NCBI RefSeq assembly: GCF_023101765.2
Contig: NC_064214.1
Coordinates: forward strand, 5,090,001-5,154,000
Source: Spodoptera frugiperda
Lineage: Eukaryota; Arthropoda; Insecta; Lepidoptera; Noctuidae
DNA: 64,000 bases
Reading direction: 5' to 3'
Positions 23,924 to 36,706 of the stretch are shown in pieces. Each line of letters begins with the position of its first letter. Position 1 is the first letter of the stretch. The translations under genes were made by a program, and so were the position numbers. Under the pieces are notes generated by a model, which saw nothing but the letters and a program-made list of their open reading frames with translations, made no database searches and was not told the origin of the DNA.

Positions 23924-24130
23924 ACACAATTGTATCATCTGCGTAATCTTGGATTAAACTAATCGAATTTAGACAAGAAACTATTTCACTACTTGTAAGG
24001 TAAATCTCACACATAATAGAAGAAAATAAATCGATGGATAATATTATGAAACAATTGTATTGCCTTTCGTAGGCAAAAGTATTCCTACTGAATTTTAAGG
24101 TCCCAATACTGAACCTTGTGGGACACCACT
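23924..24130 (-). pseudogene. Relic of a non-LTR retrotransposon reverse transcriptase
   Basis: On the minus strand 24,127-24,098 reads GVPQGSVLGP, the invariant reverse-transcriptase block of jockey/CR1-type LINEs. Further on, 23,945-23,931 reads YADDT, the catalytic box. The two are in different frames, a TAA follows the first directly, and the sequence between is decayed. It lies about 770 bp past the nAChR stop codon, in opposite orientation. Confidence 0.8.
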
Positions 24131-25253
24131 TCAGAATGTTTATAGAGAGACTTTTGTAAAGTGTTTGGAAGTAATATTATAATAGTTTTGGTTGCCAAAG
24201 TGGGTTACAAGGGTGAGGTAAAACAATACGTTTTGGACGTAAACATTTTCTTTGACAAAACATGGCTGTGTTAGTAATTAATAAACTATTGTAGTAATGA
24301 GGAATCATAATGCTCATCATTTATAGGATTAGATATTAATGACATATACACATTACGATTTTTTATGTATTATTATCGTGTTATTCAATTTTTAGTACAA
24401 TTCATGTTAGAAGATTTTAAATTAATCGAAAGCCAAGATTTCTATTTAGCTCGCTTGTAGCCACAACAAATTAATTATATCAATTGTTAGTTATGTTTTA
24501 TCTTGCAATAGCAATAGACGGCTCATAAATGTATTTTACACTTTAAGAAAATAGTCATACGATAGTAGATGCCAAAATAGACTCTTGACTTTATTATTTA
24601 CATAACGAAAATTTAATATCAGTTTAAATTAAATAGTAACCATTTGCAAATTCAGGTAACTATAGATTCTTATAACATAAAGCAAATTTTGAATAACCAT
24701 GTCGTGTAGTTTTAAAGAGTTTTTTGCAATTCTAACAGCAATTTTGTGACCTTCTTTTAACTATAGATGGCAATAAAGATAAGTTTATTAAATTATGCTT
24801 TATCAAACTGTTAGAGTCCGCAGAAACCATTAACCATTTTGCCAAAATAAACAGTGTAGTATACGTAAAATTAGTTGTATACAAAAGTAAACTCATACAT
24901 CTAAGTTTAGTTTAACCGACTTTGTAGCAGCTAGCGTTAACCAAACCGTGTTTATAATGTAAACTTTGACTTAATAAATTGGCGACGTATGTTTTTATTT
25001 GTTTTAATTATCTTTCGTTAAAACCCTTTATCAAGTTGACCCTCATCATTTTGATCTTGTAAATATATTATTATAGGCACATACGACATAACGCCTTGTA
25101 CTTCGAGGATTGGATTAGATGGACCTATTAACTTTTAATCCCTGCTGGGGTAAACATGGATGCTTAAACAATGTAACATCACCTTTTGCCAAGAATCTCA
25201 AGTTATGTTGTTAGTTCCATGTAATAGCCATCGCCTATCATAATCTTAGACTA

Positions 25254-25500
25254 GCAACTGTGGACTACTTAGCGGGCTCCAGCTCGAAAAGCAGGAGTAA
25301 GAACGTGGTGGATTTTAGTCAGTAAGTTTGCTATGTAGCTATGCTACGAAGATGTAATAGTTAATCTGTGAAACCACGTAACCGTGTCCACTGATACTAC
25401 TGCTGAGACGAGACTGAGGCGATACGAGAGGAAGTGGGTCTGACACTCCCTCTCATCTCGTCAAATGCGGAAGAAGACATTGGATTACTTTCCCCTCTCA
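25254..25500 (+). repeat. Family A repeat split by a later insertion
   Basis: Left half 25,254-25,326 ends TTTTAGTCAGTAAG; right half 25,438-25,500 resumes GTCTGACACTCCCTCTC. The intervening 111 bp belong to another repeat (see 25,327-25,437). Confidence 0.75.
25327..25437. repeat. Family I repeat inserted into family A
   Basis: TTTGCTATGTAGCTATGCTA, CGAAGATGTAATAG and CCGTGTCCACTGATAC match 15,852-16,110. It interrupts a family-A copy exactly between GTCAGTAAG and GTCTGACAC, so it is the younger insertion. Confidence 0.6.
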
Positions 25501-26885
25501 AAGCTGCAAATTATTACAAGATTTTATTTTGAACAACCAAAAGGACCCCAATAACACTTTGATCGATCCATAAATCACCCACTCGATCAACGAGGCATTA
25601 ACAAATTAAAAAAATATCATTATTCAAAAATGTAAATGGGCATAAATACAAAAACATTCCTTAAGTAAGCAAATGAATGTCCACAAAACGATATTGGGTT
25701 CGAACCCTTTGATTTTCAGTCATAAACGACTTCCAGAATCATCGAAACAGATTTAAGTAGGTACGGTAAACTTTTCAAGAATATTTTGTGGAGAATTTGT
25801 TTATAAAAAGTTATTTTACCCTTTTGAGAAAAATGCATTAAGTAATGAATGTTTATACAAACTAAACTATGCATATACAGCTATGTATATGAAATGTCTG
25901 TCTAGTTGTTTGTTGAAAATAGCTGAAATTCTGAAACTGGTATTTGCTGTATGCTAATAACTACGATAGATCATGTCTGGCGCGAGGCGGAACCCATCGC
26001 TTTGGTATGCTGTTATATAGAAATACATTCATTTTGTTTGCTGTTTAGAATATTAAAGTCTATAAATACTTAGTACTAATTTTTATTTATTTATTTAAAC
26101 ACATGGAGCCCCAACAGCTGTAAATTTGATTAAGGAATGTAGTAAGTATAATGAGACAAAAAGCCAATTATAAAATTTGCATTGAAGCCAATTATAATTA
26201 TGTCCAATTTTAATGATCATAAGAAGTTTGATGATGATATGTATCAGAATGGAATCGTCTCTTTGTCTATTACAAAAACGTGTTCTTCAATTTTAACATA
26301 ACGCCTCGCGTTAATGTCTAAAGAAGGAAATAGAAAGTGCACGTATACGATACGAGTACGATGAACACCCAGTTTTCCCAGTTATCTTATGAAGAGTCTG
26401 CAACTGAGCCAGGTAAGCCTATCTCCATAAAGAAACAAACTATTAACAATTATAACGTATACCACGTCAGGTTAACTAGGATATTTAAAACTTATCCATT
26501 AAAGCGACACAAACTGGACATCACAACAACTTTTTAACAAAATCAATACACTGAACAGCTATTTCTATTTATTCCCAAACCGTTACAGCGATCGGACTGA
26601 AAATACTAACAAATTCTGTCTCGCATTCGAGACTAGGAAATTTTCATCGAATTTTTCCACTCCGTCGACATTAGCCGCCGAGTTTAGCAGATATTTACTC
26701 TTTCCTGAATTATTCATTGGCACTGACCGATCACCGTTCGATTCCGGCTCGCTTCGGCTTCCGAATAAGTAATTTAGCAATTCAATTAGCTACGAGTTTT
26801 ACAAAAGTCTTCAGGATTACATCTTTGAAAATGTTCTTACATTGAACTGCGTTTATCTAGTCGTGGAGGTGTTTTTTGTTAAGGT

Positions 26886-27012
26886 ACAAGCAATCGTACA
26901 GACGGATCACTTGATGGTAAGCGATCGCCGCCGCCCCTGGACACCCGAAACACCAGAGGCGTTACATGTGTGTTGCCGGCCTTTTGGGGGTTGGGAATTT
27001 AAGGGTTGTTTC
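26886..27012 (+). repeat. Family B fragment
   Basis: Forward 5' half: CGGATCACTTGATGGTAAGC, GATCGCCGCCGCCCCTGGAC, CAGAGGCGTTACATG, GGGAATTTAAGGGTTGTT. The 3' half is absent. Confidence 0.7.
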
Positions 27013-30000
27013 AAATAATAGGGACTGGAATAATACTAAAATAAGAGCTACCTAGGGCTCTGGCCCGACCCCTTGCTTAGCATTCAAAATTGCAACACTT
27101 GCGAAGAAGTCAAGACAAAAAATAAATAACTTATTTCCCTGTTACAATTTAATTGTTCGATATTATTACTAGTAAAAACTACATACGTTATGTACATATT
27201 TTCAGCCATTCTAACCAAAATTTATTGAAAATTGTAAAGAAATTTGATCAGCCAGAGTGCTTTTCCTCATAACACTAAAATTAAAACTACGAGTATAACC
27301 TTAGATTATCTGTTATTACAGTACTTTCGATATAACGACTAGTTTTCAGGGCAGGGCAGTTATTAGGTTATTGACATCTATTGTCGTTTTACTTTCTGCA
27401 TTCCTAGTACATAGCCAAACTAATGTATATTATTTCTGTACTAATTAGTTAATATAACAAACACCAATGTTCATGACATCTCATTTTAAGCCAAATTAAG
27501 TAAGATGTTTGTTTGTAACACAAAAATTCGGAACAAAAACGTAATCACTTTCAATCCTAAAGGGCTGACGCTTTCAAAGCGCTCCTACGTACGAAATCTA
27601 AACAGAAATATTTTTCAATGTCAGCCCCGTCAGAAGCAGTGGTGATTAAAAACACGACGCCTCGGCTCTGCGCTCCTGGTACCTACATGTGACTGGCTAC
27701 GTTCCAAACTGACACCAACTGGCTTCATCGTTTTTGTACATTCCCTATTAGTATTTTAATTCAAATGGCTTTGTTAACGGTTCGCATAATCTTGTTAGAT
27801 AGAAATGGACTCTCTTATCAGATTTGGAAGGGTAAAGGAAAATGCGAGAAGAATCCGGAATATACTTATCAAAGATAGGAAAATCTATAAGAACCCGTTA
27901 TTATTGGGGTTAGTTTTTCCTTATCGAAAATAAAAGAAAGTGTTTTTGTAAGTAGATAATAAAAATATTCGTTCATTTCTTGTTAATTTTCTAAACTATG
28001 CTCGGAATAACAGCCCTGATTGAGAGAGAATTTGCGTTGCAACGATCATTTTAGTGTTTGCCTGGTGGAAGTAGGATTTTAAAAATGGCCGGCCATCGCT
28101 TCGCGTCTAGTTCAAACACTGAGACTCCATTAATATCTCCTCGGAACGTGTGCTGAATCGTAAGTTGGGATCTAAGTATTTTTAAATGTACAATTGTCGA
28201 AAGAGATTGTTTAGGAATCACGTACCAGTTTTTATGGTTCTTTAACTATTAGACGAAAAGCTTAGGTTAAGTTAGTAAAAAAAAGTTAATTAATGTTAAA
28301 CTAAAAAGAAAGTGACATGATTAATTATATTGCCCTCTAATGAAAACAAATGAGGACGTTGTAAATCTTGTCTTTTAAAACCTAATCTCATTACCAAACC
28401 CATATTTCTTTAAACTAACTGAACTAGAAGTACCGAGGGAGAGCGGTGCGCGAGCGAGCGAGGTTCGATTCTATGTACTTCATTACTTGTTATTAAATTT
28501 GTCAGTCCAAGCGCGAATTAGCTGCCAGGCCACTTGACGTTAATAAACATTGCGGACGTACCAGTAAGTTCTGAGCTCCCAATCCTTGCCATTAATCCGC
28601 TAAGTCCTTCGAAATTCAAGGATTAGGGGGAGACGAAGGGGCTCCAGTTATGTCGGTAGCAATTTTCCACTAGTTTCTAGAGTACGATCATCTTGAAAGT
28701 TTTATCTTTGCAATGCGAGAACTTGGAGGAACTAGCGACGCCCTCGGTTTGTCGTAAATGTAATTTTGACAAATCTATGTGTAATATCAGTTGTGAATAA
28801 TATATTCGCTTGATAAAGTTTCAAAGGAACTTTTGTTACAAATTCACAGACCTCAAAGTTGTGGGTCAAAAAGGTTTTGTCCATGTTTCTAGTATTGGGT
28901 GACCGTGGCATGGAGATGATAACAAATCGCCTGTGGATGTAACTGACGTCAACGCTACTTCTGCATAGTTTGATTAATGCTTGTTTTTCGCATTTTTGTA
29001 CCAATGAGAGGGTCCATAAATTATGACATAGTGACATATGACGTAGCAATCCAAATGATGATACGTATGCATCATTAACAGAATGAATAACGCATCGCAA
29101 CAGTGATTAACGCTTAACCCAAAAAACCAAGAAATAGCAAAGAGTTAAGAAATAATTTGCAGCAACATCTCTACCGGGCCACTAAATAACATCGTCAACA
29201 CTTTTCTCCTTCAACAAGGTAACAAAACCCAGCAAAAACCCAAATTCCCGAAGAAAAATATTTATTTACGCGAACAAAATATCATCGTTATAAAACTACG
29301 GGTACTAGGAGTACATAAGCGACAGCGGCTGGTCTCCAACCCACTATCGCTAAGTTAGCGATAAAGTGCGAATAACTCGAGCGCCCGACTCGGCAAACTT
29401 GCTCGAGTGACAGACATGGCCGGGAATAATCTCTTAAGTTTTAGTTCATCGCCATCCATAGACTTGGTTGTGACGTATAGACGCCGTAAATTGTCAAAAG
29501 CAACTGATAAAACTGCTACGCTATGACAATTGTTGCCATAACGTGAAATATTGCTGTGTTTAGATAAATGTGTCAGTGGAAATGAGTTAGACCTAAACTG
29601 ATTAGAATATTCCGTACAACTTAGAATTTTGGGCGTTCTTCTATGAATTTTTTTAACAGACTTACAATTCCTTAAGTGATTTTCACACATTTGAGTTGAA
29701 CATTGTTATCGAAAACTGTACTCTTTTGGCTTTCGGTATATGTATTAACAGTCTTCTCTTACAAAATACAATTAGTCTACCTCTGCGTACCCTATGTAGC
29801 TCTGATCATAAACTATTACATCGGCCTCTATCGATGTAGTGATCAATTACTATCAATATACGATGCGGTGAGACTCCTCTAAACCGCGCCATTTGTCTAA
29901 GTAGGCTCACGATATATGGGCCACCTTTAAGTAATCGTAAGGTAATTCATTAAGTGTTTAATCGATTTTACCTGTATAATATAGGTAATGGAGATAAAAT

Positions 30001-33000
30001 CAACTAAATGGAAACGATAGTATAATTTCCAAAAATGTGAATTAATATTGAACCGCATTTTCAACTATACTTTTAATTAATGGAATTATGACGGGTTGTA
30101 TTTCAAAAAGAAAGTGATGATACTTTTAACCGGTTAAATGTAATTGCTTAAAATAATATGCTTAGCTACTTACAAAGCGATGTGATGTTACATGTTAAGA
30201 CTCGAGTGTTGAAAATGCTTTTGTTTATCAACGGTTGTCATCATTTTCCCAACCAGTCAGCTGACTCTGTCACTCTCGGACTCAAGTACCAGGAGAAAAT
30301 AAAACTCAAGAGCCTACAGAGCACAATTAGGCATAGTTCGAATGTTCAAATATTGAATGGCAAAAATTATAACGGATTAACTGGGGACCGGTGGCGTCGC
30401 GAACATGGCACCCACATCTGCAATTCAATTAAATTCCAAGTTAAATTGCTTCTAGCTTTGTAGTGGCAACATTGAATTATTTGCCAGCTGTTATAAACTG
30501 CCCATAAACCATATTAAACGACAGATTTATTTATGCATAAATTCCTCGGTTCAATTCCGAATTGCGTATTTATTTTGTGATAGTTCCTTTACCCGGTTCC
30601 AGGATTTCAACTCAATACATTGGTGTTAAGTGTTATTTGTAGCTATGCTGATTGGTTCTGTTTACAAGGTTATCACTATAAAAATATTGTAATAAAGTTA
30701 CGAGGAACAAAGTTTGTCATACATATATTGACTGTCTGTCTTCTTTTCTTTTACAGTGACATTTCAGAAACTGCTGCATAGGCGATGACTATTTGGTACA
30801 CCCGGTTATCATTGTGATGAATATACTAGACACAATTAACATTGTAGTTATCCATACAATAAAATGAAATATATTATACGCAACTGACAATCTAATTTCA
30901 GAACTTGATTCTTAGTATCGTCTTGGTACGGAAAAAAACATTAACGTAAAACAAGGATATTAACCCTTGATGGGACATGTTTACAATCTCGTTCGCTATC
31001 ACAATAACAAACCCAAGTACGCTAGAAACCAGGATCAAATCCCAAGACTAATAAATATGCCAATGATTTGCCATCCAATTCGGCCGACTACAAAATCTTT
31101 CCGATGGGAGCTGTGCATTAGCATACAACCCGAACAACTTAGACCTTGCGCTGCCAAACTCGACTGCTTAGGAAAAACTTGCCTTATTTCTTCCGCACTT
31201 ATGGGCGCCTAGTACATATTTTACAAGCAGCTTAGAAATTGTCAAGGTTATTCCTGAGGTTGAATAGGAACAATCGCTCAAAAGAGTTCACCTCTTTCAA
31301 TGAAACTTGTGAGGGAAAGTTTATCTTAACTCCTCTTAATTTATGCGTTTCGCATTTAATTTTGTTCGGGGTCTGGGTACGGACGGGACGAATTTGATTT
31401 TCAATAGAAGACAATGCGGCGTCCTGTATAAACAGACGTCGGATAGTTTACTTTACAAGTTTGTTGTCACCACGTACTTTATTTAATTAAAAGTGTATAG
31501 CATAAATCTCTTTTACTACACTAACATTTTCCCAAGGTTTTGTTTATGTTTCTAAATATAACTAAAAACTTGCAGTTCCAAATGCACTTTATTATTAAAA
31601 ACTTTTTACCTATTCTTTTTAAAGAATTTTATCCATTTTAATTATTAACTTTAACGTACTTTTATACAAGTTAGTTTATGATCATAAAATACAAGACACC
31701 TAGGTAATGCATTGAAATAAATGTAACCGTCTAAAAATATGACTCCTCTATAGTAATTCAGTGAAAACATTTATCATTCCGCCGCATTTTAAATAGGACA
31801 TTTATCATGGATATCCGCATTTTCTTCCGTCATGCACCCCTCTACCTCCAGTACTTTTATAACCGCCTGGTCGGTCGGTTGGCGGTAAAATTTTATATCT
31901 TGAAAGAAAACGATTAGAAACAGCTGATGCACTTGACGATTCCCTTGCTTCTTTTTACTTCTTTAAAGGTTTCTTCGAAGATTCGAATTACATTGGAAAA
32001 CATTCAGAAGACTACATTTTAACCAGAAAAGCTAGTATTGTTGCATAGCGGCATATTGAGAGAATTTGTATTGTAACTAGGTAATTATAATACTTCTTCA
32101 TCAGCCCAGATCATCAACAACCTTGATATCAAGAAGATTAATTATTTTAATTTCGTATACCTAACAATCGTGATTACGAAATTCTGTGAACAATACACGT
32201 CTAGAACAATATTGCTAGGCACTTAACAAAATATTCCCAACAGAACGCCGACCGAAAATGTTGTCCCAACAACAATATATCAAACGGGGCAAGTCGTGAG
32301 CTCCTAGACTATTTCTTTGATGTGAACGCACCACGAATTTTCAGAATAACCCGAATTTTAGAGCAAATTATGTTGGAATAGTTCCTTTAGCTACTATTAT
32401 CGTCTTGACGTGCTTTGGAACACTATAAGAAAGTTGTGGGTATGGTTTTAGAATGAGTAAGGATAATCTTAGAACTTTTACCGAAGAAAAGACAGTTTTC
32501 TTAAAAAAAAAAAGTCATACCTCTGTTTCACAAACTTCATAGTTTCACTTCTGGACTCTTGCATCCTCAACATCTTAGTTGAGAGTTTACAATACCCCCA
32601 TACAATCAAGCTTTAAGCATAAGATTCGATTCATAATAAGCAGTCAAGCTTACTATGTATTACTCCACATTCGAAGCAAACTAATACTACTTCTTAATAG
32701 AATCATAATTTTAGTCTCTAAAGCTACAAAACTTGTAGTCACCAGACAAGCAAGGAAGACCTATTGTTGTCTCCACTATACCTATTTTCATTAAGGATAA
32801 GTGACGCATGTGTTTAGCCCTTTATCTTTTATGATTATCATGTAGCAAGCAATTATCCCTTACAGTGTATACAGCCTTTTAGGACCTGTTAATGTTACTA
32901 CAAGTTATTACAGTTACAGGCTGTATACAAATAATAGTGTTGTAAAGTTTCAAGTTTCCAGAAAATATTGTTTAGGAAAAGTTTTATCTACCATCTCGAA

Positions 33001-33922
33001 GATGAGTATTGTTTAAAAAAGAAAAGATTTCTAAAAAGGTAAGAAAGAACTAAATTAGTTAAAGTTAAATAAATCTGAATAATTAATCGTCTGAATACTT
33101 TTCTCCACAATCTTCTTTCATTTAATATCAAACCACAAAAATCATCATTCTACTTCTAAAGCTACCAGGACAACATGAACCGCAAAAAGTACGAACAATC
33201 TCAATCAGCGGCAACGTGACGTAATCACACAATATTCGTATTCATACCGTCTCACCCAGAAATGACGACAGAGACCCTCGATTAGGAAACCGATTCTCTG
33301 CCTCCTTCATATTAAGCACACGTAAAAAATCCTTTTATAGGGTTACAATCGAAACACATGGTATGAATGGGTCTCGCGGGCTGAACAGTGAACCGGCATT
33401 GTTCTATAGATGACTTTATGAATTTAAAAAAAGAAAATTGAGTTTCCATTTTTTTATTCAAGAACGAGCAATTGGTAACAGACAAAAGGTCTTTAAAAAT
33501 ACTTTTTAAAGTATTTTTTTTAATCTAGTAGTAGAAAAAGCGACCCAATTTTTTTTTGTAAACCATTTGCCTATTTATATTTTTGTGAAATCAGAACACG
33601 AATTACGTCAGAAATGTCTGTAGTTATAATCCGACAATTTATATTTTCTTCATTATAAACAGTTGGCCTGGGGCGGTTTCATAAAGGGCATGTAGCGGCG
33701 TCTCCCTTTGTGGCACAAGCGTTCAGTTATTACGCTTCGTTTACCGGTTTTTACCGCATTTCACCGTTTCTGTATAAGCCAATGACGTCATTGTTTTAAT
33801 GTCATATAATATATCTGTTTGTATTCACTAGTAGAATTGTTTGTTGCAAGATATGTAACTACATATGTTGCAAGATATAATTTGTTATAATGCTATCATG
33901 TGTTATAATGCTATGTTATCTA
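27013..33922. other. Region without recognisable genes or repeats
   Basis: About 6.9 kb of mostly unique, AT-rich sequence. Minus-strand open frames at 28,732-29,100 and 29,355-29,690 and a plus-strand one at 30,158-30,463 have no recognisable domains, no splice context and skewed composition. Conserved non-coding sequence cannot be judged from one genome. Confidence 0.5.
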
Positions 33923-33936
33923 AAGCATACATGTCT

Positions 33937-34090
33937 TTTTTTTGATGGGGGTAATCATCCAATGACTTCTCCCACCTTGGGCAAGGCGAGAGGGAGTGTC
34001 AGACTCTTACTGACTAAAAACCACCCCGTTCCTTTTCCTGCTTTTCGAGCCGGAGCCCCGGTAAACCCGCTAGGTAGTCCGCAGCTCCGG
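33937..34090 (-). repeat. Family A SINE-like repeat with 14-bp target-site duplication
   Basis: Reverse copy with an oligo(T) left end and a CGGAGCTGCGG 5' end on the right. It is flanked by AAGCATACATGTCT at 33,923-33,936 and 34,093-34,106. A duplication of this length plus an oligo(A) tail is the signature of LINE-mediated retroposition. Confidence 0.85.
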
Positions 34091-34228
34091 AGAAGCATAC
34101 ATGTCTAGACTTCAAAATATCACCAATACATATCACTACTTTTAAACAAATATTACAAATTACTAGATACAAAGCTTGCAATGTCACGCCTTTTATACCC
34201 GAAGGGGTAGGCAGAGGTGCACATTACG

Positions 34229-34460
34229 ACTGCTTCGTTGGTCGAATGATCGCAAGTGCAACTGCCGGGCAAGGGGTCTCGGGTTCAATTCCCGGGTCGG
34301 GCAAAGTATTACTGGGCTTTATTCCGCTTTTTGAAAATATCTCAGTAGTAGCACGGAATCTGGAATTGTGCCCAGTACCTATATGGCAATAAACTCACCC
34401 CCTAACACATGGTACTGATAACACATAATGGTGGCAAGTGGGTGCACATTGTATACATAG
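34229..34460 (+). repeat. Family C tRNA-derived SINE, preceded by an inverted tail
   Basis: Head ACTGCTTCGTTGGTCGAATG (A-box-like) and CGGGTTCAATTCCCGGGTCG (B-box) resemble a tRNA, followed by a body (TATTACTGGGCTTTATTCCG, CCCAGTACCTATATGGCAAT). It is preceded at 34,182-34,228 by a reversed copy of the family's 3' end, GTCACGCCTTTTATACCCG. The tRNA-like head does not continue into a foldable tRNA, so this is a SINE rather than a tRNA gene. Confidence 0.8.
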
Positions 34461-34734
34461 GTATCTATAGAGATACAAACATTTAACAAAATACTACAGA
34501 ATTCTATAAAAATACTATATCAATCAGAAGGCACAAGGAACATAGGTAAACACGACCTACGTATTAACAATATACGTTTATTCGTAGAAAATAGAAAAAA
34601 TACTAGCCAATCAGCCGGAGGCAATACCCGCAGTGACGTAGAGACGTACAAACGTACAATACCAGGCAATAAATATTGCACATCGATCCTTGAAACACAA
34701 TTGGCCGAGATAGTATAACTGCTCATGATTATGA

Positions 34735-34855
34735 GGCGTTAGGACTAATCACCAACCCGCCTTGATGGTGATTAATGGTCATTCCTTCTCCGTGTGAGAA
34801 GAAGCTTATTCTTAGCAGTGGGATGGTTACAAGATGATGATGACGATGAAAGCTA
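34735..34855 (+). mobile_element. 3' end of a non-LTR retrotransposon (RTE-like)
   Basis: GATGGTGATTAATGGTCATT, CCTTCTCCGTGTGAGAAGAA, TTAGCAGTGGGATGGTTAC and (GATGAT)n tail; a subfamily related to 42,187-42,297. Confidence 0.5.
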
Positions 34856-34922
34856 GTCGAGTCATAAAATTTAAAAAGATATAAGTTTTACAAATACAAG
34901 GAAAGGCCATAGTTATCTCACA

Positions 34923-35241
34923 ATTACTGCCTTGTTGGTCGAGCGGTTGCTAGTGCGACTGCCGGGCAAGGGTCTTGGGTTTGATACCCGACTGGGGCAA
35001 AGTTTAAAAAGGCTTTTTTGGTTTTTCGAAAATTTCTTAATAGTTGCCACTACTGATAAATTCTACGGAGTCTGCGGAGTCTGGAACTGTGTCCAGTATA
35101 TGGCAATAAGTTCACCCCCCATTACAAGGGACGTATAACAAAAATGATGAAAAATGGGTGTACTTTGTACAGTAACACACTTAGCATTACGAGCCATAAA
35201 GTGCACCTCTGCTTACCCCTACGAGAAAAATTGCGTGACAA
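34923..35241 (+). repeat. Family C tRNA-derived SINE, full length
   Basis: Head TGCCTTGTTGGTCGAGCGGT, B-box GGGTTTGATACCCG, body with TCTGGAACTGTGTCCAGTAT and GTGTACTTTGTACAG, tail AAAGTGCACCTCTGCTTACC ending in TTGCGTGACA. Confidence 0.8.
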
Positions 35242-35691
35242 TACGATGCGAATTATGACACAAAAATATTATCTATTTCCAAAAAAGACGATGTGTCACA
35301 TTTATTGCTAGGTACTGTACGCACTGTGCTTTATCAAGAATCAACTAATGAATTCAATATAAGAATATCAGTAGTTTCGGGGAACAATAATGTGGCTTTT
35401 TCTTTTGGTAAAAAAATGGAAGGAATATAGACAATAAGTGTATTAGGCACGCATCAGTTGAATATTTTGGGTGATATTATTTTAGGGTAAGGAAATATAT
35501 GTTATATGGAGAACACAGAAAGATGCTTTTATGTTTATGCTGTTTGTGTGAAGATTTTCGGTTGTGGTAGTTATTTACTATTTCATGGAGTAGTTTAACG
35601 TAAAGGTAAATAATTATACAAAAAAAATGCTACTTAGTATACTTGTACTGTTCTCATCTTCATATTTTTTTCTTATATTGCACTAGCAGTA

Positions 35692-35818
35692 CACTAGTAT
35701 TTTCTCCTATGTCGCGGGTGTGTTTCCAAACACAATTCACATACACATGATACCTAGGCCCGAAACAGCAATTTAAGAATCACACAATGAGTTGCTTCGT
35801 GCGGAATCGAATACTCTA
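35692..35818 (-). repeat. Family D SINE, 5' truncated
   Basis: Reverse copy: AGTATTTTCTCCTATGTCGC, CGAAACAGCAATTTAAGAAT, CACAATGAGTTGCTTCGTGC, GGAATCGAATAC. Truncated inside the B-box. Confidence 0.7.
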
Positions 35819-35870
35819 CAAATTGCCACCAATGACCATCACAGACGGGGCCCAGTAGGGCTGATGCCTG

Positions 35871-36020
35871 ATCCGGAGCTGTGGACAACGTAACGGGTTT
35901 ACCGGGGCCCTGGGTCGAAAAGCAATAGTAGGAACGGGGTGGTTTTTAGTCAGTAAGAGTCTGACACTTCCTCTCGCCTCGCCTAAGGCAAGAGAAGTCA
36001 TTGGATGATTTTCCCCCTTC
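35871..36020 (+). repeat. Family A SINE-like repeat
   Basis: Near full-length forward copy: ATCCGGAGCTGTGGACAACG, GGTTTACCGGGGCCC, GGGGTGGTTTTTAGTCAGTA, GAAGTCATTGGATGATTTTC. Confidence 0.8.
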
Positions 36021-36706
36021 TACCTTTACCTATAACTACATAATTTCAAACCAAAACACAGCAAAGCCATTTGAAATCCCGTAGCAAAGAATACTGACTT
36101 CACAAAGAGCTTTACTTCGGCTCATTAAACCACCGAGCTAGTAAAAGATGGCTATCAGAGAGAATTGTTTCCGAACAAATCGTTCCAGCATCCATACTGC
36201 CGACATATTGTCGTAAAATAAAGTTATTACAATTAATCACTGAGTCAAGGGCTGTTGCTTAGATATAGACATAAATCTAGACTTAAGTCGACGCGCTAAA
36301 GATGAATTGTGTGGCATATTTTCTAGTGTATACTACTATGGGAACTCGATTTGTGAAGCTCTTTCGTTTTCTTTTCTCCTGGTATGCATTTTTTATTTTA
36401 GTTATTGAGTACGGAGTTAGGAATTTGATAGTTTATAGTTTCCTTACGGCCGTTTTTAAATCAACAGATAATTTTTATTGATTTCCGAATTGACAGTTTT
36501 TTTTTATGGAAGAATTATCAAAAATTCAAAATTAGTGCTCCGATAAAATTACCTGGCGTTGTAAATTCGACCTTCAGTCAACTAACGTGTCATGCCCTGG
36601 CTGTAGGCTCAGCTACTTTTTTAAATGCTAAGCGATAACATACTATACTTATAACTATATAAATATATTAAGAAATTGTTTATTGTAAGTAAACATTAGA
36701 CATCGT

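Noticed and set aside
28732..29690. Minus-strand frames of 122 and 111 codons
   Set aside because: Composition is not clearly coding, no known domain and no conserved start or splice context.
34229..34300. tRNA gene
   Set aside because: A- and B-box-like sequences exist, but the arms do not pair into a cloverleaf and the sequence continues as a SINE body repeated elsewhere in the window.
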